Shown here: one piece after another, positions 24,301-31,989 of the stretch
Layout of the letters: each line of letters opens with the position of its first letter
Position numbering within the stretch: the first letter of the stretch is position 1
Source: Eonycteris spelaea
Taxonomy: Eukaryota; Chordata; Mammalia; Chiroptera; Pteropodidae
Length of the DNA: 64,000 bases
Assembly (NCBI GenBank): GCA_003508835.1
Contig: PUFA01000315.1
Location: forward strand, 62,001-126,000
Direction of reading: 5' to 3'
Translations under genes and position numbers: made by a program
Notes under the pieces: generated by a model
Database searches by the model: none
What the model saw: the letters and a program-made list of their open reading frames with translations, nothing else
Told to the model about the DNA's origin: nothing

Positions 24301-27300
24301 TAGGAGTTGGCATGTGAGAGCATTTGCTAGAAAGTGCTCTAAGGAAAAAAGACAGTATTTGCAAAGATAAAAGACATAAGAGAGTGGGGCATGTTTGGAG
24401 ATCTTCATTGTCGATCCAGTATTACCAGCATACAAAGACCACATGGGGAATGGCAAAAACTGAGGTTAATAAACAGGCAAAAAAAGGAGGTTTAGTCCTT
24501 TTCCTCCTACTATTCATATTGTACACTCTTCCTCTGTGATTTGTATTGTTCAGAACCTGTTCTGTATAACCATTAGAGGAGAATGATTGGACATGGCCAA
24601 ATCCATTTTACATTTTAGGCAGATCACATTGGATGGACTACACAAGCCAGCAAAGCCAGAGAAAGATATTTAGAGCACCAAAAACAATATAGGTCCCTCC
24701 TGTAAGTAATTGAGAATACAAAGCAACTAATATATGAAATAAATATAGAAATGACGTAAACTTTAGATTTTTAGTTTTGTCTGGATTTCTCTCACCTTCG
24801 GAGAGGAGGGGTGTGTGGGTGTGTGGACGTGTACACGCATACATGTTTCTGCCTGCAGCTTTGCTGGTGCCCTAAATAGTTTGCCTATTGAGTACCCCAG
24901 CCTTGGGGACAAAACTAAAGGCAGAAAAGATTTTAGTTGTCCCAAGGTGAGAGATGATAACTTGAACCAGGATTGAAGCAGTGGTGTTAGAAAGAATAGG
25001 GAAATACAAGGGAGATATAAGAATAGGATTTCAAGTTTGATTGTGGTAATGGTGGGAGAGGAAGGAGTCTAGGATGGCCCCAGTGTCTGGCCTGAACTGA
25101 GTGGCTACGGCAGAAGAAGAGCAGGTTAATATGGAGGAAGGCTCAGTTTAGAAATGTTGTTTGTCTTTAAGGTGCTTCTTTGGCTGAAGTCAGCCCAGTA
25201 CATGATAGCCCAGTACATGACTGTGAGATTGAGGGAAGAGGTTGGGGTTCAGCATCATATGGGTATATAAAACCTCCCTGACTGTTCACAGTAAAGGAAT
25301 TATTGACCAAAAATAGAACTGTAATTAGATATTATAATTTAAGGGCAGGTGTAGAAGGACGTCCCCTCACTAGAAATGAAGAACAGCTAGAGGGGTAGGA
25401 AAGCCAAGAGAAAATAGTGATAAATACTAAGAAAGAAAAAAGAATGGTTAGCAATGTCAGGTACCCATTAAGAAGATTGAAAAGAAATCCATTCACTTGG
25501 GTCAAGTAGAAGTTATTGGTGAATTTATGGCAGTTTCAGTGGAGGGAGAAGTAAAAACAAGTTAGACCAAAATCTGTTGATAAATACATACATAAGTAAA
25601 TGACAAGAGAAAACGTAGTAAAAGGGTAAACTCAAAAAGAAAGAGAAGCAGGGTGGTAGCTCGGGGAACCAGTGCAATTATGGAAGGAATCTTTTTGGTC
25701 ATGTGTGTAAACACTGAAGAGAGTAAGAGATCTGACAAGGAAGACCTGGAGAGTGTAGCTGAAGTGATCAGCCTTCCACAAGGTGAAGAGCACTACCTCA
25801 GCGCATGAGACCAGAGAAGGGTGGGGTGAAGACAGAATCTGAGATGTCTGTGGTGTGACAGACAAGGTGTAGGTAGGAGGAAGTTGAGGTAGTTCTGGGT
25901 AAAGCTTCTCAGTTTTCTCTCTAGGGCAAAAGAGTTTATTTGCTATTGGGGAGGTGGTGCTGGACAAATAGGAGATTTAAAGAGCCAGTAAAAATTTGGA
26001 AACAATCTCATTTTGAATGGAAAGGATTTTAAAACTTAAGTTTTTAAAATAACAAATACTTAGATTTATAAAGATTTGAAACTTTTAGTATCATATTGCT
26101 TGTGGTTGCCAAAATACTTGATGCCAAAGAGAATGGCAAACCATATTTTTTTTTTTTCAGATGATTAAAGGAAAAGTGAAAGCTGGAAAAGTAGACTGTC
26201 AGGCTCATGCTCAGACATGCCAGAAAGCTGGTATCAGAGCCTATCCAACTGTTAAATTTTATCCCTACGAAAAAGCAAAGGTACGTACAGGCTTTTTCCT
26301 CTTTGTTTCTCTCTTTGAGCAGGCCAACATCAAAAGATTTGTTTTTAGTGTTAGTATTGCTTTTTTCTTGTTTCTTCTCCGTTTGTCATTATTTTATTGC
26401 CTGTTACTGAAACAAACTCCTTTTTACATATATACACTGATTTTAAGGATTTTTTTTGTCTCACAATTGATATGATATCCACTGTCTTAAAATTTTTATA
26501 CTCATGAATAGAAAAACTATTAAAAAGATATACTGAAATATTAATAGTGGTTTTTTATCGGTGTAGAGTTCAAGGTAATTATTTACTTTGTGAAGTTTTG
26601 TATTTCCTACTTTTATAAAATTAACATATATTATCTTTATAAACAATTTTTTTTACAGGAAAGTATAGTGTACTATTATAATACTTTTGAAATAGCTTTA
26701 ATGGCTGAACATTACAAAATAAAAGTTAAGGTCTCTTGCTTCAGTCATAATTCCTTTTTTTGGTCACTGACAATATCTTTTTTTTTTTTTTTTAACAAGA
26801 AAACTATATATCTACCTGCGGGTCTTACAATTCTGGTGACAACCTCTGTGATTCTTGGTACAAAAGCGTATGTCTTTCAGCCAGTATAATTATCAACTGA
26901 AAGTAATCATGACATTTGTTGTCTTCCCAAGTAAAAGAATGACATTTTCAACAATAGAACTGTGATAAAATAAATATTTGCCATGTACTATATTTGTGTT
27001 TTCTAGTAAAACATTTGAAACAGTTTCAAATATTTTAACTTACTGTTTGAGAAAGAATATCAGATTAAGCTCTGTTATTTATTGATAATTATGATACATT
27101 TTGAAATAGAGCTAAATAAAGAAATTAAATGATAAATTTCAGAAATCTAGAATTTTCAGTGAATGACTTTGATTAGTTTAAGAGGCTATCTTAAGAACAG
27201 CCTAGAGTAGACAGAACTTGAGAGTAAAGGAGCTTATTATACCAGAGCCTAAATCTTCATTCTTTTGGAATCGCTATCTCTACTTCCCAATTCTCAGAAC

Positions 27301-29343
27301 TGAGAAACGGGTGACATAAATAGGGACCTTTTCAGTTAAAATATAGTTGGGGACAACACTATAATGAGCAGTCACAGAATTGACTAGGCAATCGAGTGAG
27401 TTCTTTGAAATGATGATGTTACTACCATATGTCCAGAGGAGCCCAGAGGAAAAATTAGAACCCGAAACATCCCTATTTAAACTGAACGACAGGGGTGGCG
27501 TCCCGAAGTCAAGGCCAGATGAGAAGGCCAAAGCGGAACGATTGGAGTAAACAAATACCAGGTGGACAGTTATACAAAGAAACAAAATACTAGCAAACAC
27601 ATGTGGGGTTCCCACCAAGAAGAATGAAACAGGGCTTCAGATCCAAAATAAGCAGAATATATTGGGTATATTGACTTGCCCCCTTCCCTGCTTTTCAGCC
27701 ATCTTCCTGCTGTGGGCAGATGAGAACCAGGACATTGCTTTCCATTGTGTGCTTAGTCAAGGTTTTGTCTTTGCCAGTGGTTATATTGGAATGATTTGGG
27801 TCATCTGGGGATGTCTTTTCTTATACAATTTAGGTGTTTTGAAGCATTTGAAGTAAGCACTGCATTTTCTCAAGGAATTATTTTACATGTTCCCATAACA
27901 GTATTGTTAATATTTATTTCAGTTAAATAACGGTAAACCGTGCTTTTGCAGCATTATTTCCTTGAAGAAATTCGAGTTTCGAACACTTAGAACTTTAAGG
28001 AATATTTAACCAAATTTCTTAGATGGAAATGTCATGTTTCAATTATAAGAAAGGTGTTTTTTTAATTTTAGAGAACTATTTGGGGAGAGCAAATAGATTC
28101 TAGAGATGCAAAAGAGATTGCTACCCTAATAAATGAAAAATTGGAAAATCTCCAAAAACATGGAAAGAGAAATAAGGTAAGAAGAATCGAGGCTAGAGCT
28201 AACTTTGGCAAACATTACCTAAAGTTATTCTTACTATACTAAACAGATCAAATGAAGTTTCAAAAAACAGTAAGTAGTTGGAAGTTTCTTTTTTGGAAAA
28301 CATAAGAATCAGAATATAGCCTCTAGACGTTGAAATGCTTAGACATTTGGACAAGTAAAACCATTTAACAAAAAATAGTGACTGGACATAAATTATTTAA
28401 ATTTGGTTCAAATGGCAATATAAAGCATTGACTTGTTAAGAATAAATATACTGGAGCCTCATAACACATTTTGGATAGCAGTTTCTTTTGTTCTTGGTAT
28501 AATCAGGATGTACTGGAACCCTTACTCATCTTGGCCTCTCCTTGAATTTTTAATCTATCAGGAAGCAGTACAACCTTTTTTTCGCTATTCTTCGCAAGGG
28601 CTATTTATTTTTTTCTTCTTTAAATTATTGCCAGTCTAGTACATACGTAGAAACAAACCAGAGAATCGATGAAAGCTAGAATGCTTTCTAAATAGAATTT
28701 AATATAATCACGTGAAGTTTCTTAGATTCTTTCCCCATAAGGTGAAAGAAGGGGAAAAAAAAAAAAAAAAAACCAGTATAGTCTCTGGAGAGCACTTGAG
28801 ACATCTGGCTTTGTAGAAACATATTCGAACTACAGACCCCAATATAGAAATTCTCAGAGCCTGCTTCAAGAATTATACTTTATCCAGATCTTAAAGATAG
28901 GAAAGATGTAGTTATGAATCTATTTTTTTGGTTTCATTAAACAAATGTTTTTCCAGTGGTTTAGCTACGTTAGTTTTCTCAAGATGTTTTATTTCTAAAA
29001 TTGTGACTTTCAAGTTAAACATTTGAAATAAAAAAACATTTAGTCATAAACCAAAATGTCATAACTGAAGTTAAGTTAAAAAGCATATCAAAATATGACT
29101 TTGGAAGTGCATAAAACTTACTGGTAATATCTGCCATGGGCAGGTTAAGAACAGTGCAGTATCCTTTTCTTTTCCATTGTTGTATGTAGGCAAGATATGT
29201 TTTTCATATGATTCATTAAATAAGAACATTGAGTATTTTTGAGAAGGTAAAATTTAGGTAGTTTATATGTTACTTTGTTTTTAATATTGTAAACTCATAC
29301 TTTTTCAATTACTTTTACATTATTATTGTAGGATGAACTTTAA
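751..29343 (+). CDS. DNAJC10: DNAJC10 (ERdj5), 3' part of gene, 15 coding exons
   Basis: Whole-locus entry; exons are listed separately. ERdj5 is a soluble ER-lumen oxidoreductase with a J domain, six thioredoxin-like modules and a C-terminal KDEL. It works with BiP and EDEM1 to reduce disulfides of misfolded proteins before ER-associated degradation. The window shows, in order, the end of the first Trxb module, the second Trxb module, Trx2 (CPPC), Trx3 (CHPC), Trx4 (CGPC) and KDEL. The J domain and Trx1 (CSHC) lie upstream. Exon order, phases and lengths match the vertebrate gene as I know it, and all visible introns are GT-AG. Odd: indels in four exons break the frame, and read literally the product ends at the TAA at 11144-11146. 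I judge sequence or assembly error more likely than a true pseudogene, because splice sites and the other exons are clean, but both remain open. Introns make this unmistakably the source gene and not a processed copy. Confidence 0.95.
795..1444 (+). other. DNAJC10 intron
   Basis: Between donor gtaagc and the acceptor ending at 1444. AT-rich, with no recognised repeat or RNA gene. Confidence 0.6.
1445..1582 (+). CDS. DNAJC10: DNAJC10 exon, first Trxb module (46 codons)
   Basis: Open and in frame. Starts [18 protein letters not shown] and continues through [17 protein letters not shown] to end at SNVL. This is the non-catalytic thioredoxin-like module (Trxb1), which lacks a CXXC motif but keeps the beta-strand pattern and the cis-proline-like YFPPG stretch. 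Acceptor ttttag ends at 1444; donor gtatga starts at 1583. No lesion. Confidence 0.96.
2400..2745 (+). repeat. LINE L2 fragment, sense
   Basis: Has the order typical of the L2 3' ORF and 3' end: a 'gtggagtcatttttgaccctc' core, then 'atcaggaaaatctgtggc', then a degraded tail. The 93-aa ORF at 2399-2680 is a by-product of this repeat, not a gene. Confidence 0.7.
3242..3297. repeat. (CA)n microsatellite, interrupted
   Basis: About 27 CA units with short interruptions (acacacacc) near both ends, inside an intron. Likely polymorphic in length. Confidence 0.95.
4594..4683 (+). CDS. DNAJC10: DNAJC10 exon, end of first Trxb module (30 codons)
   Basis: Open and in frame. Begins [20 protein letters not shown] and ends LLSANTLE, the helical end of Trxb1 leading into Trxb2. 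Acceptor attctag ends at 4593; donor gtaata starts at 4684. No lesion. Confidence 0.95.
4684..5410 (+). other. DNAJC10 intron
   Basis: Short intron with no recognised repeat. It ends ttttaag at 5410. Confidence 0.55.
5411..5524 (+). CDS. DNAJC10: DNAJC10 exon, second Trxb module (38 codons)
   Basis: Open and in frame. Starts [20 protein letters not shown] and ends KNEHIQ. This is the central beta-alpha part of Trxb2, a thioredoxin fold without a CXXC pair. Donor gtaaga starts at 5525. No lesion. Confidence 0.96.
5525..5982 (+). other. DNAJC10 intron
   Basis: Short AT-rich intron. The 64-aa ORF at 5621-5815 lies wholly within it, has no family resemblance and is treated as chance. Confidence 0.55.
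5983..6097 (+). CDS. DNAJC10: DNAJC10 exon, second Trxb module (115 bp)
   Basis: Open and in frame. Starts [20 protein letters not shown], continues [18 protein letters not shown] and ends with the first base of a Gly codon (phase 1). Acceptor actttag ends at 5982; donor gtaaga starts at 6098. No lesion. The next exon should open in phase 1 with GKKILYD. Confidence 0.96.
6146..6303. mobile_element. Tigger1-type DNA transposon, internally deleted
   Basis: The left end 'caggcatccctcagagatg' and the right end 'ataaaacaagatatgcctg' correspond to the two termini of the pogo/Tigger1 family, with only about 160 bp between them. The transposase region is gone, so it is a non-autonomous MITE-like fossil. 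A TA, the usual pogo target, precedes the left end. Confidence 0.78.
6470..7290 (-). repeat. LINE L1 3' end, antisense
   Basis: Matches the 3' UTR of laurasiatherian-type L1 in reverse. The sequence runs from 'attaatttcaaatgtgcag' through 'ccacatataagtgaaatcat' and 'tccatccatgttgttgcaaa', with an older L1M-type tail near 7150-7290 ('cagtctattttaaatc'). The 91-aa ORF at 7020-7295 comes from this repeat. Confidence 0.75.
7320..7480 (-). repeat. MIR fragment, antisense
   Basis: Shows a degraded 'gatgcagaaaggttaaatcac' core followed by an 'agtatgtctgactccaaagc' end, the order of a reversed MIR. Confidence 0.55.
8365..8838 (+). repeat. Ancient LTR-like dispersed repeat, family not named
   Basis: The segment 'accccaaaacttaacagctt' and the later 'aggcctcacttcctcactac', 'gggcctctctataaggctgc' and 'catcatattctgtttggtca' blocks are in the order of a widely dispersed old mammalian repeat. 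I could not settle the family by eye. Minus-strand ORFs at 8594-8963 derive from it. Confidence 0.5.
9750..9890 (+). repeat. L2 3' end trace
   Basis: Old tail of the L2 type: 'gtaaactctttaaggatac' and then 'gcctgacacgtaataagtc', resembling the widely spread 'cctggcacatagtaggtgc' motif. Confidence 0.5.
10662..10784 (+). CDS. DNAJC10: DNAJC10 exon, start of Trx2, five bases short
   Basis: Joins the second Trxb module to the catalytic Trx2 domain and should read [15 protein letters not shown], then [13 protein letters not shown], then DFFAP up to the CPPC exon. The family exon is 128 bp by codon count; this one is 123. One base each is missing near 10663-10667 (A run), 10694-10700, 10707-10710 and 10755-10758, and there is a net loss of one base in 10766-10780, where an 8-T run replaces a TTTCTTT-type stretch. 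The segment [13 protein letters not shown] returns to frame because three losses precede it. Splice sites are intact: acceptor caaag ends at 10661, donor gtaagt starts at 10785. In the frame delivered by the previous exon there is no stop here; the shifted frame stops in the next exon. Either sequence error or real damage. Confidence 0.9.
10785..11075 (+). other. DNAJC10 intron
   Basis: Short intron of 291 bp that ends in a T-run and gtag. Nothing else was seen. Confidence 0.6.
11076..11189 (+). CDS. DNAJC10: DNAJC10 exon, Trx2 active site CPPC (38 codons)
   Basis: In its native frame it is open and reads [20 protein letters not shown], then GQLNFTLDC and [12 protein letters not shown] is the Trx2 redox pair. 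Two oddities stand out. The residue before CPPC is Leu (TTG) where family members have Trp (TGG). The stretch NFTLDC is one residue shorter than the usual KFGTLDC, an in-frame loss of three bases near 11146-11152. Acceptor tttgtag ends at 11075; donor gtaagg starts at 11190. Coming from the frame-shifted exon upstream, translation stops at TAA 11144-11146. Confidence 0.94.
11880..12240 (+). repeat. Unnamed dispersed repeat, copy 1
   Basis: Shares the order 'ctggaatttgctttaaaataatc', 'gagcagccatgaatgggtg', 'gaattaaaatttctaaata' and a final A-run with the copy at about 39080-39460 ('ctgggatttgctttaagat'). It is a family with a 3' A-tail, probably LINE-derived. Confidence 0.5.
13490..13620 (+). 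repeat. MIR fragment, sense
   Basis: The 'cctcagtttcctcatctata' core with a flanking 'gttatgaggaacaaatta' stretch is characteristic of MIR. Confidence 0.7.
14070..14171 (+). CDS. DNAJC10: DNAJC10 exon, end of Trx2 (34 codons)
   Basis: Open and in frame. Reads [20 protein letters not shown], then [18 protein letters not shown] holds the cis-proline that faces the CPPC pair in Trx2. Acceptor aacag ends at 14069; donor gtattt starts at 14172. No lesion. Confidence 0.97.
14172..15416 (+). other. DNAJC10 intron
   Basis: No clear repeat. A C-rich tract lies near 14609-14660, and the 66-aa ORF at 14559-14759 over it has no family resemblance. The intron ends tcttag at 15416. Confidence 0.5.
15417..15572 (+). 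CDS. DNAJC10: DNAJC10 exon, Trx3 active site CHPC (52 codons)
   Basis: Open and in frame. Starts [20 protein letters not shown], continues to the [13 protein letters not shown] core and ends EWKRMAR. CHPC with the preceding Trp is the Trx3 redox centre; in the family, Trx3 and Trx4 form the C-terminal cluster that supplies most of the reductase activity and contacts EDEM1. Acceptor ttag ends at 15416; donor gtatag starts at 15573. No lesion, in contrast to the next exon. Confidence 0.97.
15573..16522 (+). other. DNAJC10 intron
   Basis: AT-rich intron with no recognised repeat, ending in a long T-run and aatag at 16522. The ORF at 16065-16274 has no resemblance to known families. Confidence 0.5.
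16523..16655 (+). CDS. DNAJC10: DNAJC10 exon, end of Trx3, one T missing
   Basis: Reads [19 protein letters not shown] in frame, then shifts. The family has a Cys after HSF (TTTTTGTGCC); here the T-run at about 16575-16578 has one T fewer, so the frame becomes [11 protein letters not shown] and stops at TAA 16613-16615. Restoring the frame, the remainder matches the family up to the [12 protein letters not shown] and KAY segments. Length is 133 bp against an expected 134. Acceptor aatag ends at 16522; donor gtaagt starts at 16656. A single homopolymer loss is the whole defect. Confidence 0.93.
16656..17599 (+). other. DNAJC10 intron with a MIR
   Basis: Holds an antisense MIR near 16880-17070 ('tattattaccctt', 'ataagtaaactgattcacag', 'tttgaacctaggtctg'). 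Otherwise nothing was recognised. The minus-strand ORF at 17185-17385 is chance. Confidence 0.6.
16880..17070 (-). repeat. MIR, antisense
   Basis: Reversed MIR order: 'tattaagtccctatttggt', then 'cacaaataccctgagaaac', then 'ataagtaaactgattcaca', then 'ggtgtttgaacctaggtctg'. Confidence 0.75.
17600..17652 (+). CDS. DNAJC10: DNAJC10 exon, Trx3-Trx4 link, one G missing
   Basis: Should read (Y)[17 protein letters not shown]. It is 53 bp against an expected 54 because the GGTTGGAAT-type Trp codon region at 17610-17616 has lost one G, giving an in-frame TGA at 17613-17615. After restoring it the rest matches [12 protein letters not shown]. Acceptor ttcag ends at 17599; donor gtgagt starts at 17653. 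This is an isolated one-base lesion in an otherwise conserved small exon. Confidence 0.9.
17653..17915 (+). other. DNAJC10 intron
   Basis: Short AT-rich intron ending ctacag at 17915. Confidence 0.6.
17916..18064 (+). CDS. DNAJC10: DNAJC10 exon, Trx4 active site CGPC, one extra A
   Basis: Reads (G)[17 protein letters not shown] and then shifts, because the A-run at 17963-17968 has six As where five fit the family (E-K-V-L-Q-G). The shifted frame stops at TGA 17998-18000. After removing one A in thought, the exon carries [18 protein letters not shown] and ends FELLAR, with CGPC as the Trx4 redox centre. Length is 149 bp against an expected 148. Donor gtaagt starts at 18065. A homopolymer gain, the commonest kind of read error, is enough to explain it. 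Confidence 0.94.
18240..19015 (+). repeat. LINE L2, sense
   Basis: Pyrimidine-rich L2-type ORF remnant ('ccaagccttcatcattgttc', 'cccactgatctttctaaaat', 'cctacgaaacccagctctaa') followed by an L2-type tail near 18900-19015. The minus-strand ORF at 18245-18472 is a shadow of this repeat. Confidence 0.7.
19325..23985 (-). mobile_element. LINE L1, antisense, 5' UTR and ORF2 but no clear ORF1
   Basis: Reads as L1 on the minus strand. Its 3' end lies at about 19325-20000 (reverse of the usual 'ctggataatccaac' tail). An ORF2 C-terminal segment lies at 20656-20955, where a minus-strand ORF contains [17 protein letters not shown] and [18 protein letters not shown]. Reverse transcriptase and endonuclease segments follow up to about 23200, and a GC-richer 5' UTR-like stretch ends near 23985. 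ORF2 is riddled with stops, so the copy is inactive. The usual ORF1 (about 1 kb) was not found between ORF2 and the 5' UTR-like part. The plus-strand ORFs at 21064-24077 are shadows. Confidence 0.85.
20190..20219. repeat. (TA)n microsatellite in L1
   Basis: About 15 TA units inside the antisense L1, grown from the short TATATA normally present there. Confidence 0.9.
23990..26130. other. Intronic stretch without recognised feature
   Basis: Purine-rich in places; no repeat family or exon was identified. The 111-aa minus-strand ORF at 25632-25967 and the short ORFs at 24324-24945 show no known domain. Confidence 0.4.
26161..26280 (+). CDS. DNAJC10: DNAJC10 exon, middle of Trx4 (40 codons)
   Basis: Open and in frame. 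Starts [20 protein letters not shown] and continues [24 protein letters not shown] again holds the cis-proline facing CGPC. A long T-run and cag end at 26160; donor gtacgt starts at 26281. The leading ATG is an internal Met, not a start. No lesion. Confidence 0.97.
26281..28071 (+). other. DNAJC10 intron
   Basis: No clear repeat was recognised. Several T-runs are present, one of about 15 near 26780. The minus-strand ORF at 27280-27618 (112 aa) has no known domain. Confidence 0.5.
28072..28176 (+). CDS. DNAJC10: DNAJC10 exon, C-terminal helix of Trx4 (35 codons)
   Basis: Open and in frame. Starts [20 protein letters not shown] and ends [13 protein letters not shown]. The final Lys supplies the K of the KDEL signal. 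Acceptor ttttag ends at 28071; donor gtaaga starts at 28177. Several substitutions relative to the human form (for example WGEQIDSR), typical of this less constrained tail. Confidence 0.96.
28177..29331 (+). other. Last DNAJC10 intron
   Basis: AT-rich, with an A-run of about 18 near 28755-28772 and no recognised repeat. It separates the Lys and Asp codons of the KDEL signal. Confidence 0.6.
29332..29343 (+). CDS. DNAJC10: DNAJC10 last coding exon: DEL and stop
   Basis: GAT GAA CTT TAA follows acceptor ttgtag (ending at 29331). With the Lys that ends the previous exon it makes KDEL, the retrieval signal read by KDEL receptors in the Golgi. Only three codons and the stop are coding; the rest of the exon is 3' UTR. 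Confidence 0.95.
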   Translation, partial: DEL

Positions 29344-29477
29344 TGATATTGAAGAAGAAAAAGTTAAAAAGAAAGACAGATGACATCAGAAGACATCTTT
29401 TTAGATTGTTACTACATTCTTGATGGGAATAAATGAACATTATATTGGGCTTGTAAGTGCACTGTCTGGCATGAATG
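29344..29477 (+). other. DNAJC10 3' UTR, proximal part
   Basis: Follows the stop codon directly. A canonical AATAAA lies at 29428-29433, about 85 bases after the stop. Longer 3' UTR forms that run into the repeat beyond are possible. Confidence 0.6.
29428..29433 (+). promoter_or_regulatory. Candidate polyadenylation signal AATAAA
   Basis: First AATAAA after the DNAJC10 stop codon. No transcript evidence is available, and mammalian genes often use more distal sites. Confidence 0.35.
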
Positions 29478-29677
29478 AAGGGTCTGCAAACTTTTTCTAT
29501 AAAGGGCCAGATAAATATTTTAGGCTTTGTAGAGTGCATGTGGTCCATTGTCACATGTGTTTCTTTGTTTTTGTTTTGTTTATAACCCTTTAAAAAATGT
29601 AAAAACTATTCTTAGCTGAAGGTCATACACAGATAGGCAAGTCACATTCAGTCCACGAGCCGTAGATTGCAGACTGA
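29478..29677. mobile_element. MER20-like hAT-Charlie element
   Basis: Opens 'gggtctgcaaactttttct', continues 'aaagggccagataaatattt' and ends with 'ccgtagattgcagac', the inverted counterpart of the start. These are the MER20-type termini. About 200 bp, non-autonomous, without transposase. It sits within or just after the DNAJC10 3' UTR. Confidence 0.8.
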
Positions 29678-31989
29678 AAATGATGTTTTGGCTGGCTGGT
29701 TTGAATAGGAGCCTGCTCTGCTATTATATACATATATGTCTAAGATGTACAAAGTGGATTTTTATCAAAGGTTATGGCTTGCATGAGAAGAACTTGGTTT
29801 TCATTCACTTGTTCTCATAAAAATTCTCCAAAATTGATTCTCAAATCATTCATTTCATTTAAAAAACACGATGTGGCAGGCAAACTAAACAGATACCCTA
29901 TTTTCATGCATAGTGAAGAGATTTTTCATTCTTTCTTAAAGGTTGAAGAATTGATTTTAGTTTTTCACAATTGAGAAAAAAAGTTTATAACAGTTAAAAT
30001 CTATAGATTCCTACAGCATTCAGAAAAATTATTTACAGTAATTGCACATTGTAGAGTATCCCAGATATGTCAAGTATTTAGAGTTTTCTGTTTTAAAGAT
30101 ACTTGTTAATTTATTTTCTGAATATTTTTCATGAAAGTTTTCCCTGTGGTAATTTACTTTCGAAACATGTTTCTAATATTTATGATTTTGCCTTCTGGGC
30201 TTTGTTTTGATGAGTATGTTTATTTACATTTGCCATTTTTCCTCGTAGTTGTGGCTTTTCACTCTTGTCTAATCTCTTCAAACAGGAAAAATAACTTTGC
30301 AGTTTTGTTTTACAATAGCTCATAATGATACAGTGCTTATTCCAGTTACTAATTTATTGTTGGAGGCCACCATGTTCAGAGAAATATTGGCCAGTAAGTG
30401 AAGTTATTTTTGTAAGAAAATTAAGTATGTAAATCTAAGGATAGGATCTTTTAATTTCTCAGCTGTTCAGACTCAAAAGAATCCAAAATTTTTTCCTTGC
30501 ATTTTAACAAAATTTTGTTAAGCAACATGTAGTTAGTTGTAATTTAGGGTATGTGGAATGGTAAAAATCCCAAATAATCAAAATAAGTCAATGAACTTTT
30601 TAAAAAACTTTAGGTTTCCCAAAAACCTATTAGGATTATGCTTTAATATGTTGCAAGAGTTTTTTTTATTTTTTTAATATCACTTTCCTCCCCCAATATT
30701 TCCTCATATTTTATAGGTGTAATTTACAGAAAAAAATAGATTTTTTTCATTTTTAACTGTAACCCTATTTTTTATATTCTCTCCCACATTGTTTCTAGTG
30801 TATTTCTTAACTCCTTATCTTAGATTTCACTTTACACATGTATACAGATCTAGAATAATCACCACTTCTGGCCTTAATTTAATACCACGTTTTTGAATTA
30901 TGATCAGTAATGGCAAGTGCCTTTCATTTAATCAAATTTTCAAAGCCTAGAAAATTTTTTAAATTGGCTCGTTTCTGCAAGAATCTCGAATGGAATGCCT
31001 AAAGAGGCTCTGGTAAATATTTCCTGAATTACTCTACCAGTTATGTGAATACCAGTGTGCTAGACACTGAGGGGAGTACCATGGAATCAAAGCTATGGGC
31101 CCCATCTCCCAAGTGTGTGTCATTCACAGTGCTGATACCAAGTCCATGAACCAGATTATAGGTACCTACACTATTACCTATAACTATAATTCCAAACTTA
31201 ATAAATTGAGAAACATCTTAAGCAGTAAATAAAATAGTAAGTACTATGTATCCTGTTACTTGGCCTAAGTATGCACCCGTGGAATCGGCTCTAAAGCCAG
31301 GGCTACCTGAGAGTCATGTTAATATGTATCATATTGGTAATATACTTCAGGAGATTATTTTCTGCAATCATATCAGTGTCGTTGGGTATTTCAAAAACAG
31401 CTGACAGAATTAAAGGTTTTAATGGTCACACTAGTACAATAGCAGCTCCAAAGAGTACCATTTCTCTCAGCACCATTTTTGTGTGCGTTTAGCCTTGGGT
31501 GACTACATGGCACTATTTCTGTCAGACCAGGGTGCATTCCATCAGGCAGCTGAATTTGAAAATTGAATATATCTAAGTATGCAGCTATTTGAAAGAAACC
31601 ATTTGGAATTTATGTTTAGGGCATTAACGATGCTTGCCTATTCCAATTTCTCAGATTTTATTTAACATCTTTTATATCTTTTTTATTTAAAGTATATGAT
31701 TAAGATAAAGGAAAAAATAAAATTATATAATGACTTTATATTGTAAAAGTTTTCTTTAAATTGGTTCTTCATTTTCTGACAGTACTCAAAGCAGAAATTT
31801 TCTTTGAAGTACAGTCATCAGAAAAGAATTACTATGTTGTTTCCTGTGAGACACATTTATAGAGCTATGAGAAAGTTTTCAATGAGGTATTTTTAAGCCA
31901 TTTTAACAGAATTTTGCATAGTAGTCAATTCTTACTCCTTAGTCTACCAACAAACCCAAATAAATGTCTTAAGTTATACACAGCCCTTT
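29678..31989. other. Intergenic stretch without recognised feature
   Basis: AT-rich. No repeat family, RNA gene or exon was identified. Short ORFs at 29774-29974 and 30131-30325 show no known domain. Confidence 0.4.

Larger units (their letters stand above)
18065..26160 (+). other. Largest DNAJC10 intron here, L2 and antisense L1
   Basis: An 8.1 kb intron between the Trx4 CGPC exon and the following Trx4 exon. It holds an L2 copy (18240-19015), a 4.7 kb antisense L1 (19325-23985) and about 2.1 kb (23990-26130) with no recognised family. Small ORFs here come from repeats or chance. Confidence 0.65.

Noticed and set aside
26161..26475. 104-aa ORF with an ATG at 26161
   Set aside because: The ATG is an internal Met of DNAJC10 right at the splice acceptor; only 26161-26280 is coding and the rest is intron.
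751..29343. DNAJC10 as a processed pseudogene
   Set aside because: Fourteen introns with GT-AG boundaries are present, so this is the native gene locus and not a retrocopy.
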